Notes: generated by a model not told the origin, from the sequence alone. A stretch of 64,000 nucleotides of DNA from Anaerobutyricum hallii (GCF_900209925.1 NZ_LT907978.1:3195001-3259000); one strand, 5' to 3'; counted from the first letter of the stretch, positions 40,965 through 51,352 are shown. Numbers and translations: made by a program.

Positions 40965-43900
40965 TTATTGATTCCCTTTTTGCTTCTTTTTCTTTGAAGC
41001 GACTGCTAATAGAATCCATATGATAATTCCTGCTGCAGATGCCATCATTCCAAGATGTAAGCCCGGTGAATTATAACGAAGTACCACTTTATGAGAACCT
41101 TTCGTTAAATTAATTCCCATATACATCGTATTCGCTCTGAAAACAGAAGTTTCTTTTCCATCCACGTATGCTTTCCAGCCAGAAGAATACGGAATAGAAA
41201 ATACCATAACCTTATCAGAAGAAAGGGTTACATTTCCACTGACCTCATTATTCTTATCTGTCAAGACATTCTGAAGCGACTCTTCATTCCTCTCCTCAAT
41301 CTGTGAAACATAATCATCCATTGGAACATAGCATACTTTTACATCGCTATAGTTAATCTTTGCCTTGATTGGAATCGTAAATGTCACATCTTCTGATTCT
41401 GAAGTATCGCTATACCCCAGATTAATAAGATAGCTGTCTCTTCCAAGCGCATAGGTCAGGTCATTATTACGGATCACAATATTTTTCTCCATATCATCTG
41501 TGCTGATTTTCGCCTTAATACGCGCTTTCTTCGTTGTCATTCCATCAATCATCAGATAAGCTTCATATCCCTTTTTCTTTTCATAAGAAAGAGTCAGTGT
41601 ACTTTCTTCTTTTTTGGAGCGAATCCGGTCTTCTTTCACAATAACACCATCTGTATCCTTTACCGTAACCGTTCCGTACTTAATCTTATCCGAAACGGAT
41701 CTGGTATCCCCCTTCGCAAGACTCTTTACATTCTTTGTATCAAGAACTGCCGCCTCAAGCATCACCTGTTGTTTTTCGATAGCAGACAGCTTCTCATACT
41801 CTTCACTATCAATATATTTATCATACGTATATCCGATAGATAACGGATAATCATTCTTGTAAATTGTATATTCATGAGCTTTTGTACTATAATCTTTATA
41901 CTTAGAAAATCCATATGGGAGATTCTGCGTAAATTCCTTTCGGATCATATAATATCGTACATTAGCAAGTGCTTCTAACGCTGTACGATTATCAAACGAA
42001 TAAATACGGTGCACCGCACTGATTCCTATACTGTCCAAATCCTTATGATACTTTACCATTCCTTTATTGATAACACTATTATACATGGATACGCCGTTAT
42101 AATCCAGTACCAGACCTGTATTTTCAAATTCATCATCTGTAGAAGAAGTATCCACACGATAAAAATTATCATCTGAAATATCTGTAAAGAACAGATACGG
42201 AGAGCGCTCAAACTTCACAGAAATAGAACCATTATACATAAAGGTATCTACTACACCACCAATGTCATATAGCATTCTTCCATGTACCGCTAAAGATACT
42301 ACTATAAATACCATCATCGCTGTATAATACTGCATCTTTGTTATCTTCTTCATACAGTTGATAAGTAAAATAAGCAGCACTGCTCCAACTAGCATTCGGA
42401 ATGTTGTCTCTGATTCCATTACATTATCCTCAATCATATATTTACAGATTGGATAATATGCCACTGTTACAACACAAAGTATAATTACCTGTATTTTAGA
42501 AAGACTTCGCAGATCATCAAACACAAGAACCATCATATAAGATAACGTAAATGTCACAATATAAACCCAGCGATTACTGATCGTACTAAATCCAGACATG
42601 GCAAATGCACAAAATGGAACTAGTAATGCAATGTATTCTAATATAATAATTCCCTTCAGTCCTCTTTCTTCCTTCTTCTTATTAAGGAAAAAGACAACCA
42701 GCGCCGGTACCATAAGCGCCACAAAACCAAGGCAGCTGTCATACTCCGGCACATACGAATTCGATATCAATCCTGCCAATATCTTTCCCGGTCTTTGGAT
42801 ATAATAAAACAACAGATTATCTGTAGCAATTTTAGCATTGCTCAAACCAACTCTGTCAGAATTTAACGTTCTTACAATCGTAGGCAGGAAAGAGACTGCT
42901 CCCATACAGCATCCCAGCAAATATGATAAAATAATTCGGACCATCATGGCAAAGAATTCTTTAACTTTGTCTTTTTTATAAGTCTGTGCAAAACGGATAA
43001 GCGCATATACTCCCATTGCTACGGTATTGATATATAAAAAGTAGTAGTTCGTAAACATGGAGATGCCTACAAACAAACTGTACATCAATACTTTTCTATC
43101 TGTAATCAGACGGTCTAATGCGATCAAAAGCATTGGCAGATAAATCAGCGGTGCTGTAAAAATAGGATGTCTGATTCCAAGACACATAATGTATCCACTA
43201 AATATGTATACATAAGAAACAATACAGGTAGGAATCCATGGTTTCTTTCTGTAACGGCAGTATGCGGTAAATGCAAGTCCTGCCAGATAATAACGTAATA
43301 CCATAAGGAAATTATAAAAAACTTCCATATAACGGTCTGGTACGAATACCCCAAGGAAATTCGTTGGATATGTTCTTACAACAGAACGAAGGTCTTCTCC
43401 CATCCCTATCGTAAAATCATACATTTTCAAGTTAAAGTCACCATGCAGCATACTTACTACAGATTCTCTCAAGAACTTTGCCATATATTTTAAATATGGA
43501 AAATACTGTGGCATCGCATCAATCTTCCACACCAATGCTTTATTCGATAAGATCATTGTAGAAAAAACGATGACAACTAAAACAAGAAAACCTCCGGTGT
43601 AACAGATCATATAACAAAGAAGTGGGTGTTTTTTCGCAAATGCTCCCACCTTCTGTTTCCATAAAGACTCCTCTTTCTTTAAGGAAACCGGCTGAACCTT
43701 TGCACGTTCCTGTGTTCTTTTATACACAAGATAAAAACCGGCATAATAAAAAATGCCAAACACCAAAATACCAAGAATCGTAAAATTCTTTCCGCCTATA
43801 ACAAGTTCTGTAAGTGCTGCTCTTTTCCAGACAAATAAGATTACTGCACTGACCACAGATACTCCGGCACTAATCAGCATACTCTTCTGCTTTTCCATAC

Positions 43901-44216
43901 CCTTTTTCAAAAGACCCGCCGCTGGAATCTCCAGTGCAAATATAACGGCTGCACATAAAAACAGACCTGCAATCGGCGCAATCTTCTGCATGGTAATCGT
44001 TTCTACCAGCGACAACGAAAACCCTTTATGACCGGTAATCATCTGTATGCAAAAACCACTTGCGAAATACATCATAAGAAATGTAAGAAAAATCCACATA
44101 AGCTTTTCTTCCCGCTGTTCCCTGTCTGGAAACTTTACAAAGAGTTTACCGGAAAAAGCACCTACACCAAAAAACGTAATTACAATTAGTAAACTGTACA
44201 TTGCTAACTTAACCAT
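40965..44216 (-). CDS. YfhO-family large membrane protein (GT-C fold)
   Basis: 1083 residues from ATG 44216 (MVKLAMYSLLIV), preceded by GAGGGAG. About 14 membrane segments in the first 700 residues, with the family landmark DAMPQYFPYLKYMAKFLRES near residue 265, then an extracytoplasmic beta-rich C-terminal domain and a last membrane helix (GMMASAAGIIIWILLAVASK). YfhO proteins are polyprenyl-sugar-dependent glycosyltransferases that decorate teichoic acids or similar wall polymers. It faces the WecE-like gene across a divergent promoter region (44217-44505). Confidence 0.88.
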   Translation of the reverse strand: MVKLAMYSLLIVITFFGVGAFSGKLFVKFPDREQREEKLMWIFLTFLMMYFASGFCIQMITGHKGFSLSLVETITMQKIAPIAGLFLCAAVIFALEIPAAGLLKKGMEKQKSMLISAGVSVVSAVILFVWKRAALTELVIGGKNFTILGILVFGIFYYAGFYLVYKRTQERAKVQPVSLKKEESLWKQKVGAFAKKHPLLCYMICYTGGFLVLVVIVFSTMILSNKALVWKIDAMPQYFPYLKYMAKFLRESVVSMLHGDFNLKMYDFTIGMGEDLRSVVRTYPTNFLGVFVPDRYMEVFYNFLMVLRYYLAGLAFTAYCRYRKKPWIPTCIVSYVYIFSGYIMCLGIRHPIFTAPLIYLPMLLIALDRLITDRKVLMYSLFVGISMFTNYYFLYINTVAMGVYALIRFAQTYKKDKVKEFFAMMVRIILSYLLGCCMGAVSFLPTIVRTLNSDRVGLSNAKIATDNLLFYYIQRPGKILAGLISNSYVPEYDSCLGFVALMVPALVVFFLNKKKEERGLKGIIILEYIALLVPFCAFAMSGFSTISNRWVYIVTFTLSYMMVLVFDDLRSLSKIQVIILCVVTVAYYPICKYMIEDNVMESETTFRMLVGAVLLILLINCMKKITKMQYYTAMMVFIVVSLAVHGRMLYDIGGVVDTFMYNGSISVKFERSPYLFFTDISDDNFYRVDTSSTDDEFENTGLVLDYNGVSMYNSVINKGMVKYHKDLDSIGISAVHRIYSFDNRTALEALANVRYYMIRKEFTQNLPYGFSKYKDYSTKAHEYTIYKNDYPLSIGYTYDKYIDSEEYEKLSAIEKQQVMLEAAVLDTKNVKSLAKGDTRSVSDKIKYGTVTVKDTDGVIVKEDRIRSKKEESTLTLSYEKKKGYEAYLMIDGMTTKKARIKAKISTDDMEKNIVIRNNDLTYALGRDSYLINLGYSDTSESEDVTFTIPIKAKINYSDVKVCYVPMDDYVSQIEERNEESLQNVLTDKNNEVSGNVTLSSDKVMVFSIPYSSGWKAYVDGKETSVFRANTMYMGINLTKGSHKVVLRYNSPGLHLGMMASAAGIIIWILLAVASKKKKQKGNQ

Positions 44217-44505
44217 TCTCTTCTCCCTCAAAGTTATTTTTATTTTCTTATAACAAAAAGATTTCTCCACTTTTTTCTTAAAAAAGCTACCTGTAACTAT
44301 CAAAAAACAAAAAAATTATTTTTTGTGAACAGATACAACTGTTTTATTATATAATTAAATATATTTGCCGTCAAGAAATGGCAGAAATTCATTACTCCTT
44401 CTCTATACAATTATTGTTATTTTTGCTATAATGATGAGAAGGTATGCCGTTTTACTTCATACCGTAACTGCTAACCACTTATTTTAATTTAAAGAAGGAA
44501 TTTTT

Positions 44506-45636
44506 ATGATTAATTTTAATATTCCCCCATTTACGGGAAAGGAAACAGAATACATGGCAAAAGCAATCCAGAACCACAAGATCAGTGGAGATGGAGAATT
44601 CACTAAGAAGTGTAACAAGTGGATCGAAGACCATACCGGAACAGCAAAGGCTCTTCTGACAACTTCCTGTACACACGCTACAGAGATGGCTGCTCTCCTT
44701 GCAGATATCAAACCTGGGGATGAAGTCATCATGCCATCCTACACCTTTGTATCTACCGCAGATGCTTTTGTTCTTCGTGGTGCTACTGCCGTCTTTGTAG
44801 ATATCCGTCCGGATACAATGAACATCGATGAGAAGTTAATCGAGGATGCTATCACAGAGAAGACTAGAGCAATCGTTCCTGTTCACTATGCCGGCGTTGC
44901 CTGCGAGATGGACACAATCATGGATATCGCAAAACGCCATAATCTTCTCGTAATCGAAGACGCTGCACAGGGGGTTATGTCCTCCTATAAAGGACAGGCT
45001 TTAGGCGCCATCGGTGATTACGGCTGTTTCAGTTTCCACGAAACAAAGAACTACAGCATGGGAGAGGGTGGCTGCCTTTTAATCCGCGATAAAGAGAATA
45101 TTGACAATGCGGAAATCATTCGTGAAAAGGGTACAAACCGAAGTAAGTTCTTCCGCGGCCAGATTGATAAATATACATGGGTAGAAGCGGGTTCCTCCTA
45201 CCTGCCAAGTGATATGAATGCCGCTTATCTCTACGCGCAGTTAGAAATGGCCGATGAGATTTACGATAACCGTATGCATACATGGAATACTTACTATGAG
45301 AACCTTACTTCTTTAAAAGAAGCCGGACACATTGAACTTCCATTTATTCCAGAAGGCTGTGTCCACAATGCGCATATGTTCTACATCAAGGCGAAAACTC
45401 TTGAAGAACGTACCGCTTTGATCCAGTACTTAAAAGAGAACGACATCTCTTCCGTATTCCACTACATTCCTCTTCACGGAGCACCTGCCGGACAGAAATA
45501 CGGTCGTTTCCATGGAGAAGATAAGTACACAACAAAAGAAAGCGAACGTCTCCTTCGTCTTCCTCTTTATTATGGATTAGAAGAAGAAAAAGTTCTTACT
45601 GTATGTGAAAAGATTAAAGAATTTTATTCAAAATAA
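44506..45636 (+). CDS. dTDP-4-amino-4,6-dideoxygalactose transaminase-like (WecE/RffA), DegT family
   Basis: 376-residue PLP aminotransferase of the DegT/DnrJ/EryC1 family. The PLP lysine motif GCFSFHETKNYSMGEGGCLL is that of WecE/RffA, and FNIPPFTGKETEYMAKAI at the N-terminus also matches. It would make a 4-amino-4,6-dideoxy sugar nucleotide for a surface glycan. AGAAGGA precedes the ATG; a promoter with TATAAT lies near 44430. It is followed by a glycosyltransferase and an ATP-grasp gene separated only by hairpin repeats. Confidence 0.88.
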   Translation: MINFNIPPFTGKETEYMAKAIQNHKISGDGEFTKKCNKWIEDHTGTAKALLTTSCTHATEMAALLADIKPGDEVIMPSYTFVSTADAFVLRGATAVFVDIRPDTMNIDEKLIEDAITEKTRAIVPVHYAGVACEMDTIMDIAKRHNLLVIEDAAQGVMSSYKGQALGAIGDYGCFSFHETKNYSMGEGGCLLIRDKENIDNAEIIREKGTNRSKFFRGQIDKYTWVEAGSSYLPSDMNAAYLYAQLEMADEIYDNRMHTWNTYYENLTSLKEAGHIELPFIPEGCVHNAHMFYIKAKTLEERTALIQYLKENDISSVFHYIPLHGAPAGQKYGRFHGEDKYTTKESERLLRLPLYYGLEEEKVLTVCEKIKEFYSK

Positions 45637-45831
45637 ATGTACTTCAGGAATCTTTTGAGTACATAATAAATGTACTCCGGCAATCTTTTTGTGCTTGATT
45701 TTGTGAGAAGATTTTTTGTCAGTTGTGCCCAAATTTTTGAGGCGTACGCGGTGCGTACGTTGATGAAATTCGGGTGCGGCTGGCGGAAAATCAGCCACAA
45801 AAGCAAGTGCAAGAAAGACTCCGAGAGTACA
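45636..45831 (+). repeat. Long GTACTC hairpin repeat with a mini-copy in front
   Basis: 45636-45664 is a mini-copy (TGTACTTCAGGAATCTTTTG then AGTACA). 45671-45831 is the long form: TGTACTCCGGCAATCTTTTT, GTGCTTGATTTTGTGAGAAG, an inner stem GCGTACGC/GCGTACG and CAAGAAAGACTCCGAGAGTA at the right end. The short copies at 46966 and 63617 equal its two ends joined. Ends 27 bp before the GTG of the glycosyltransferase. Confidence 0.85.
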
Positions 45832-45857
45832 TAATAAACTACCAGGAGGCAAAACTC

Positions 45858-46907
45858 GTGTTACACTCGATTATCATACCCTGCTATAAATCTTCACAAA
45901 CCATTCGTGAAGTAGTCGAACTGACCAGTGCGGAGCTAGATCGTTTGGGTCGTCCGGACTATGAATTTATTCTCGTAGACGACTATTCTCCAGACGATGG
46001 CGCAACACTGAAAGAACTTCGTTCTCTTGCTGCCGACTATCCTTTTGTAAAAGCAATTTCTTTAGCAAAGAATTCCGGACAGCATAATGCCGTTATGGCA
46101 GGGCTTAACTATGCACAGGGAGATCTGCTGATCGCGATGGATGATGATATGCAGACGCACCCTTCCCAGCTTCATTTTCTGCTGGAAGAGATTGAAAAAG
46201 GCTACGATATTGTTTATGGCTACTATCCCGATAAAAAGCATTCCACATTCCGCAACTTTGGAAGTTTTTTAAATTACATCACGGTTCGAATCCTTATCGG
46301 AAAACCCAAAGACATGAAGACATCCAGCTATTGGGTTATCCGTAAGTTCGTAAGAGACTACGTTATCCAGTACCAGAGTCCATACACACATTTACAGGGA
46401 CTCTTCTTACGTACTACCCGAAACATAAGCTGCGTTCCAATCAAACATTTTGAGCGTGAAGTCGGTCAGTCCGGTTACACATTAAAGAAGCTCATCCAGC
46501 TATATTCTAACATTATGGGCTACTCTGTTGTTCCTTTACGACTGTCCACCTACTGCGGATACTTCTTTTCTATTTTAAGTATCCTTGGCGCACTTATTAT
46601 CGTAATCCGTAAACTCGTCAATCCTATGATGGCTCTTGGATGGCCTTCCATGATGTGTGCCATCTGCTTCTTCTCCGGTCTTATCATGTTATTCATGGGA
46701 ACAATCGGAGAATACCTTGGACGCATGTTCCTTGGAATGAACAAACAGCCACAGTTCGTTGTACGGGAAGTAATTTCACAAAACAGCACTGCTGCAGCAA
46801 TCCAGGACACAGCGAATACTCCGGATACAGCAACATCTGTGGAACCTGTACTTCCAACAGAAACTATTTCTGCAAAGAATAGCTGCGAACCATCAGATAA
46901 CGAATAG
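45858..46907 (+). CDS. Family 2 glycosyltransferase with C-terminal membrane helices (ArnC/DPM-like)
   Basis: 349 residues from a GTG at 45858 placed 8 nt after CAGGAGG; the frame extends upstream into the repeat but that part has no ribosome binding site. GT-A motifs SIIIPCYKSSQTIREVVE, FILVDDYSPDDG, SLAKNSGQHNAVMAGL and the metal motif MDDDMQTHPSQL. Two membrane helices (YCGYFFSILSILGALIIVI, MMCAICFFSGLIMLFMG) anchor it, so it likely loads a sugar onto undecaprenyl phosphate or a glycan intermediate. The C-terminal 45 residues are low-complexity. Confidence 0.87.
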   Translation: MLHSIIIPCYKSSQTIREVVELTSAELDRLGRPDYEFILVDDYSPDDGATLKELRSLAADYPFVKAISLAKNSGQHNAVMAGLNYAQGDLLIAMDDDMQTHPSQLHFLLEEIEKGYDIVYGYYPDKKHSTFRNFGSFLNYITVRILIGKPKDMKTSSYWVIRKFVRDYVIQYQSPYTHLQGLFLRTTRNISCVPIKHFEREVGQSGYTLKKLIQLYSNIMGYSVVPLRLSTYCGYFFSILSILGALIIVIRKLVNPMMALGWPSMMCAICFFSGLIMLFMGTIGEYLGRMFLGMNKQPQFVVREVISQNSTAAAIQDTANTPDTATSVEPVLPTETISAKNSCEPSDNE

Positions 46908-46965
46908 ATAATGAATAAATAATGAATAGATAACGAAGAAATAACGAAAACTATATCATCATAAA

Positions 46966-47020
46966 TGTACTCTCGGAATCTTTTTGTGCTTGATTTTGTG
47001 AGAAAGACTCCGAGAGTACA
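46966..47020 (+). repeat. Short GTACTC hairpin repeat upstream of the ATP-grasp gene
   Basis: 55-bp palindrome: TGTACTCTCGGAATCTTTTT GTGC-type left arm, loop around GCTTGATTTTGTGAG and right arm AAAGACTCCGAGAGTACA. It ends 23 bp before the ATG and lies in the sense orientation. Confidence 0.85.
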
Positions 47021-47043
47021 TCATAATCAATCAGGAGGTCATC

Positions 47044-48225
47044 ATGAAGAAAATTATGATTCTCGGAGCCGGTATCTATCAGGTTCCTTTAATTAAAACA
47101 GCAAAAAGAATGGGATTATATACGATTGTTGTCAGCATTCCTGGAAACTATCCAGGATTTGCTTTAGCCGATAAAGTATATTATGAAAATACCGTAGATG
47201 ATGAAAAGATCCTTGAGATTGCAAGAGCAGAACAGATTGACGGAATCGTTACAACCGGTACCGATGTATGCGTTATCACTATCGGAAAAGTATGCGATGC
47301 CATGGGACTTGCCGGACTTTCCTATGAAGCCGCACAGATTGCAGTAGATAAGATGCTTATGAAAACCAAATACGAAGAATACGGTGTACGTACTGCCCGC
47401 TTCCGCCAGGTTCTCTTCACAGATCCAGATATTAAAAAGACAATCGAGGGACTGGAATTCCCACTGATCTTCAAGTCTGTAGACTCCTCAGGCAGCCGCG
47501 GAATCACTCGTGTAGATTCCTATGAAGAATTTGACTCTGCTATGCAGTATGTAAAAGAAAACACAAGAAAAGATTACTTCTTGATCGAAGAATTTGTAGA
47601 AGGCGAAGAATTTGGAGCACAAGCATTCGTATACAACGGAGAAGTACAGTTTATCCTTCCTCATGGAGATTATGTTTTCCATGGAGACACCGGCGTACCA
47701 ATCGGACACTTTGCACCATATAACTTAAGCGAAGATGTCATCGAAGATGCCAAAGCACAGCTTCGCGGCGCAGTAAAAGCAATGCAGCTTGACAACTGTG
47801 CTATCAATGCCGATTTCATCTTAAAAGACAACAAAACTTACGTCCTAGAACTCGGCGGACGCTGCGGCGCTACCTGCCTTGCTGAGCTAACATCTATTTA
47901 CTACGGATTTGACTACTACGAAAAGATTTTAAAAACTGCTCTTGGCGAAGATCCTGCCTTCACATTTGACAAACCATTTGTACCAAATGCCAGCCATCTT
48001 CTCATGAGTGATAAAGACGGAATCATCAAGTCCCAAACAGACCACAATGAACCAAATGATAATATTTATGAAGTTGAATTCGATTATCAACCGGGCGATG
48101 AAGTACATAAGTTCCACGTAGGACCACATCGTATCGGACATATCATCACCAAAGGAGAAACCTTAGAAGATGCCCAGAAACTGCTCTTCGAAGCTATGGA
48201 TAAAGTAGAGATCGTAGTAGAGTAG
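47044..48225 (+). CDS. ATP-grasp enzyme in the surface polysaccharide cluster
   Basis: 393 residues of the ATP-grasp/carbamoyl-phosphate-synthase-like fold: pre-grasp MKKIMILGAGIYQVPLIKTA, ATP-binding FPLIFKSVDSSGSRGITRV, LIEEFVEGEEFGAQAFV, and the metal site INADFILKDNKTYVLELGGR. Such enzymes join a carboxylate to an amine or alcohol; beside an amino-sugar aminotransferase it may attach an amino acid or other acid to the sugar. A good AGGAGG precedes the ATG. Substrate not deducible. Confidence 0.82.
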   Translation: MKKIMILGAGIYQVPLIKTAKRMGLYTIVVSIPGNYPGFALADKVYYENTVDDEKILEIARAEQIDGIVTTGTDVCVITIGKVCDAMGLAGLSYEAAQIAVDKMLMKTKYEEYGVRTARFRQVLFTDPDIKKTIEGLEFPLIFKSVDSSGSRGITRVDSYEEFDSAMQYVKENTRKDYFLIEEFVEGEEFGAQAFVYNGEVQFILPHGDYVFHGDTGVPIGHFAPYNLSEDVIEDAKAQLRGAVKAMQLDNCAINADFILKDNKTYVLELGGRCGATCLAELTSIYYGFDYYEKILKTALGEDPAFTFDKPFVPNASHLLMSDKDGIIKSQTDHNEPNDNIYEVEFDYQPGDEVHKFHVGPHRIGHIITKGETLEDAQKLLFEAMDKVEIVVE

Positions 48226-48236
48226 AAGATGATAAG

Positions 48237-48300
48237 CAAAAAAGAAGGAATGATTTTGTGTTTTCATTTTGTTCCGTTGCGCTAAACGCTTCTTTTTTGC
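48237..48300 (+). terminator. Terminator of the ATP-grasp gene (palindrome superfamily fragment)
   Basis: AGCAAAAAAGAAG pairs with CTTCTTTTTTGCT. The loop contains ATTTTGTTCCGTTGCGCTAA, the same inner word as in 17207-17226 and 59370-59390, so it is a short member of the palindrome superfamily. Confidence 0.7.
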
Positions 48301-48382
48301 TCTATCCGTAATACCTACCTCGATTTATCAAAGGTACATGGTAAAAATACCGGTAAAAATCATCCCTCCAATTTATCAAAGT

Positions 48383-48526
48383 CAGAAAATAAATACGAAA
48401 GTAAAAAACAATAGCATAGATCTGTAATGTCGGAGCAAGAGCAAATGCCAGACAGGCATTTGGCTCGCAGCGACTATCTTTACAGATCTATGCCATTGTT
48501 TTTTACTTTCGTATTTATTTTCGTCT
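48383..48526. repeat. ~145-bp palindromic terminator between convergent genes
   Basis: Arms CAGAAAATAAATACGAAAGT / CTTTCGTATTTATTTTCGTC pair except for the extra CG at the right end. Further in are CATAGATCTGTAA/TTACAGATCTATG, then GGAGCA, the inner stem GAGCAAATGCC/GGCATTTGGCTC, and CAGCGACTA. Serves the ATP-grasp gene and the flippase from both sides. Confidence 0.85.
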
Positions 48527-49975
48527 TTACTTTCGTTTTTTAAACATTTTCAATACTGCTGCCATCTGTTTTCTTAACGCGATTGCAGCTGCTGCTACCA
48601 CAAGAATCAATACAGCATATCGGAAATACCATGCTACTTTGTAAAGATTCATGGACAACAGGTTGATCGCACCGTATACCACTGCGATAAGAAGCGTTTT
48701 ACGAAGTGGAACAATAACCATTCCTGTGATTTTATGCTCAAGAATTCCCTGCACGAGCAGAAGTATGATATAACTGAACGCTGTCGTATAGGCAGCCGCC
48801 ATATAACCAAAATTCAGGATACATACATAATTTAAAATAACATTTAATACCATCGTTCCAATTGTTCCGGCTGCTACATACTGGGTTCTCTTGTAATAAT
48901 TCTGGAGAGCAGAATAGCTGTAACTATAGAAACGGAACAAGGTTCCGGATACCATTGGAGCAATGAGCCATACTGCCGGCCTGTACTTTGCCGGGCCAAG
49001 AATAGCGATTGCTTCCGGTGCGAGCATAACAATCACCCAGGAAAGAATTCCAAACATATGCATAACCGATGTCCATGGTTTCGCAACTTCTTTTTCTTCC
49101 CCCTGTGATATTTTGGCATAAAGCCATGGAATCCATGCATTCCATACCGAATCCTCAAGAATCCATATGATAAAAGAAATCGTTGTCGCAAGTGCAAAGA
49201 TTCCTGCCGCTTCATTGCTGATCATTTTCTGAATCATAATCTTGTCTGACTGATTCATAATCTGAATCGACAATGCTTCTGGTATAAGTGGAAGGCTGAA
49301 TGCCAGTCCGTATTTCCAATATTTTAAATTAATAAACTTCTTACCCTGTGTCCAGATAACAATAGCAACGATCGCCCCTCCGATAATCTGTGGAACATAG
49401 TAGCCGATCACACGACGGTCAACAAGCTGATCAACGAGTCCCTGCACCCGACCTCGGTAAATAAGCCAGATTGAAAGGAAGGTTCCCGGCACGATCGTAA
49501 GCAAGGTTGCCATCGTACTAAACTTATATTTAAGAACCTGTTTATCTCTTCGCTGTACATAGAGCATACTTGTATAAGTAAATACATAGAGGAAACAGGA
49601 ATAAAACATCAAATCATCCATCTGGCAGAAGTCCTGTACCTGCGTCTTAAAGATCATGCAGATTCCAAAGAAAAATGCGATCGCGATGTAAGATAATGTA
49701 TGTACGCTTGATACATACCCATTATAATCCTCTTCAAAATCATTCTTTGCTACATCCACACTTCTCCAAAGACATAATGACATGACCGTATATGCAATCA
49801 GTAGCCAGGATTCGTACGTACGGACTATACCATACTGCGCCTGTGTCAATAACCTAGAATAGATCGGGGTTACAGCAAAGGTCAGTCCTCTTGCAAAAAG
49901 CTGTGCCAGGATAAAGAAAAATCCTGAGGTAAAGGCTCTTTTATTCAAAGAGGCATCTTTATTCTTTCCTGCCAT
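48527..49975 (-). CDS. Polysaccharide flippase (Wzx/MATE-like)
   Basis: 482 residues with about 12-14 membrane helices and the polysaccharide-transport N-terminus AFTSGFFFILAQLFARGLTF. Middle landmark FSLPLIPEALSIQIMNQSDK is typical of Wzx proteins. It would flip undecaprenyl-linked glycan units across the membrane. ATG at 49975. It follows the PaaK-like gene by 84 bp in the same direction. Confidence 0.9.
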   Translation of the reverse strand: MAGKNKDASLNKRAFTSGFFFILAQLFARGLTFAVTPIYSRLLTQAQYGIVRTYESWLLIAYTVMSLCLWRSVDVAKNDFEEDYNGYVSSVHTLSYIAIAFFFGICMIFKTQVQDFCQMDDLMFYSCFLYVFTYTSMLYVQRRDKQVLKYKFSTMATLLTIVPGTFLSIWLIYRGRVQGLVDQLVDRRVIGYYVPQIIGGAIVAIVIWTQGKKFINLKYWKYGLAFSLPLIPEALSIQIMNQSDKIMIQKMISNEAAGIFALATTISFIIWILEDSVWNAWIPWLYAKISQGEEKEVAKPWTSVMHMFGILSWVIVMLAPEAIAILGPAKYRPAVWLIAPMVSGTLFRFYSYSYSALQNYYKRTQYVAAGTIGTMVLNVILNYVCILNFGYMAAAYTTAFSYIILLLVQGILEHKITGMVIVPLRKTLLIAVVYGAINLLSMNLYKVAWYFRYAVLILVVAAAAIALRKQMAAVLKMFKKRK

Positions 49976-50059
49976 AATCCGTCCTCCATCTAATAATTAT
50001 CCTGTTAGTTTCTCTGTCAGATACCTGTTGTAATCCATTATCGCTATTAAATACTTCCA

Positions 50060-51352
50060 TTAATCCTGTACCTTACATACGATCATACGAAGCTTACCAT
50101 TCTTATCCGGTGGAATAGAATCCATCCAATCATACACAATCTCAAACGGATGCTTGAACTTCGCATTTAACTTTGCGGTCATATCTTTCTCGACTTCTTC
50201 CTTACTCAGCTTAGACTCCGCCTTATTATGTACACACTGAATATGAATCTTATGATACGTTTCCTGAATAAAACGCATCTGAAGTATATCTTCACAGTGG
50301 GCAATGATCGGGGCAATTTCAAAGAAAGTAGTCACTTCTCCTGTCTCATAACGGAAAAAGTCATTCATTCTTCCCTGTACACTTGTGATATAGCGGACAC
50401 CATCCCGAACCTCGCAAGTTCCCCTGTCTCCAATCGCATAATTAATAAGTGGTAAATCTGTTTTATAAAGTGGTGTAACTACAATATTACCCTCTTTCGC
50501 CGGACGATTCTTTTCATCGTAAATATTTACCACAAAAGAATCATTATGGACCGTATATTCTTTATTATCAAAAAGCCGTACCATCGCCGCACCAGTCTCT
50601 GCAGTTCCATAAGAATCAATAATTCCCGGTCCAAGAATCTCCGCAAAGAGCTTTCTTGCTGTATCGTCTATCTTCTCTCCGGTAGGACAGTAAAACTTCG
50701 GCTTCTCAAGCTCCACATGATTCTGTTTACAGTACAGACAAATACGCATAAATTCACTCTTATTCATATATAAAAAGTCTGGCTTATAAGCATTAATCTG
50801 CTTCACAATCTCCGGCTCCGGCGCATACTGATCGACAAAGCCACGACGAAGAATCCCAAAATGCTGTAAAAATGTATCACTGCCTCCGGAAATACTATGG
50901 GCACTCTTACGACTCATTGTCTTGCCTTTAAATGGATTATAACCGGCACACATCATAACTCGGAACCAGTTCGCCATATTATATGCCTTCTCTTTCGGAG
51001 AAACAAGTAACATCAGAGGAATTCCTGAAGAACCACTCGTTGTATCATGAAACCAGCAATCATACTTCGGATCCTTCGCCTCCTCATTCATCCATGCACG
51101 AAGCTCATCCTTCGTAAGTAACGGAAGCTTAGACAGATCATCCCCTGTACGAATATCCTCCGGCTTCACTCCAGCCTCATCAAATCTCTTCCTGTAAAAT
51201 GGAATCTCATATGCCCGTTTTACAAGCTTTCTTACACGCTTATCCTGTGTGCGCATAACCCCGTTAAAATCCTCTGGAATCTTTGTCTTCATCTTAAACA
51301 GATCAAAAAAAAGCAACACATTAACCAGCTTTCTCTCTAACTTTTCAAACAT
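50060..51352 (-). CDS. PaaK/CapK-like adenylate-forming ligase in the polysaccharide cluster
   Basis: About 430 residues from ATG 51352 (MFEKLERKLVNV), preceded by GGAAAGGAAG. AMP-binding-like P-loop FHDTTSGSSGIPLMLLV, AETGAAM-type motif (DSYGTAETGAAMVRL) and a C-terminal domain ending PPDKNGKLRMIVCK with the conserved catalytic Lys region. CapK/phenylacetate-CoA-ligase-like proteins recur in capsule loci and probably activate an acid for glycan decoration. Gap 51353-51583 holds a terminator for the next gene upstream. Confidence 0.82.
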   Translation of the reverse strand: MFEKLERKLVNVLLFFDLFKMKTKIPEDFNGVMRTQDKRVRKLVKRAYEIPFYRKRFDEAGVKPEDIRTGDDLSKLPLLTKDELRAWMNEEAKDPKYDCWFHDTTSGSSGIPLMLLVSPKEKAYNMANWFRVMMCAGYNPFKGKTMSRKSAHSISGGSDTFLQHFGILRRGFVDQYAPEPEIVKQINAYKPDFLYMNKSEFMRICLYCKQNHVELEKPKFYCPTGEKIDDTARKLFAEILGPGIIDSYGTAETGAAMVRLFDNKEYTVHNDSFVVNIYDEKNRPAKEGNIVVTPLYKTDLPLINYAIGDRGTCEVRDGVRYITSVQGRMNDFFRYETGEVTTFFEIAPIIAHCEDILQMRFIQETYHKIHIQCVHNKAESKLSKEEVEKDMTAKLNAKFKHPFEIVYDWMDSIPPDKNGKLRMIVCKVQD

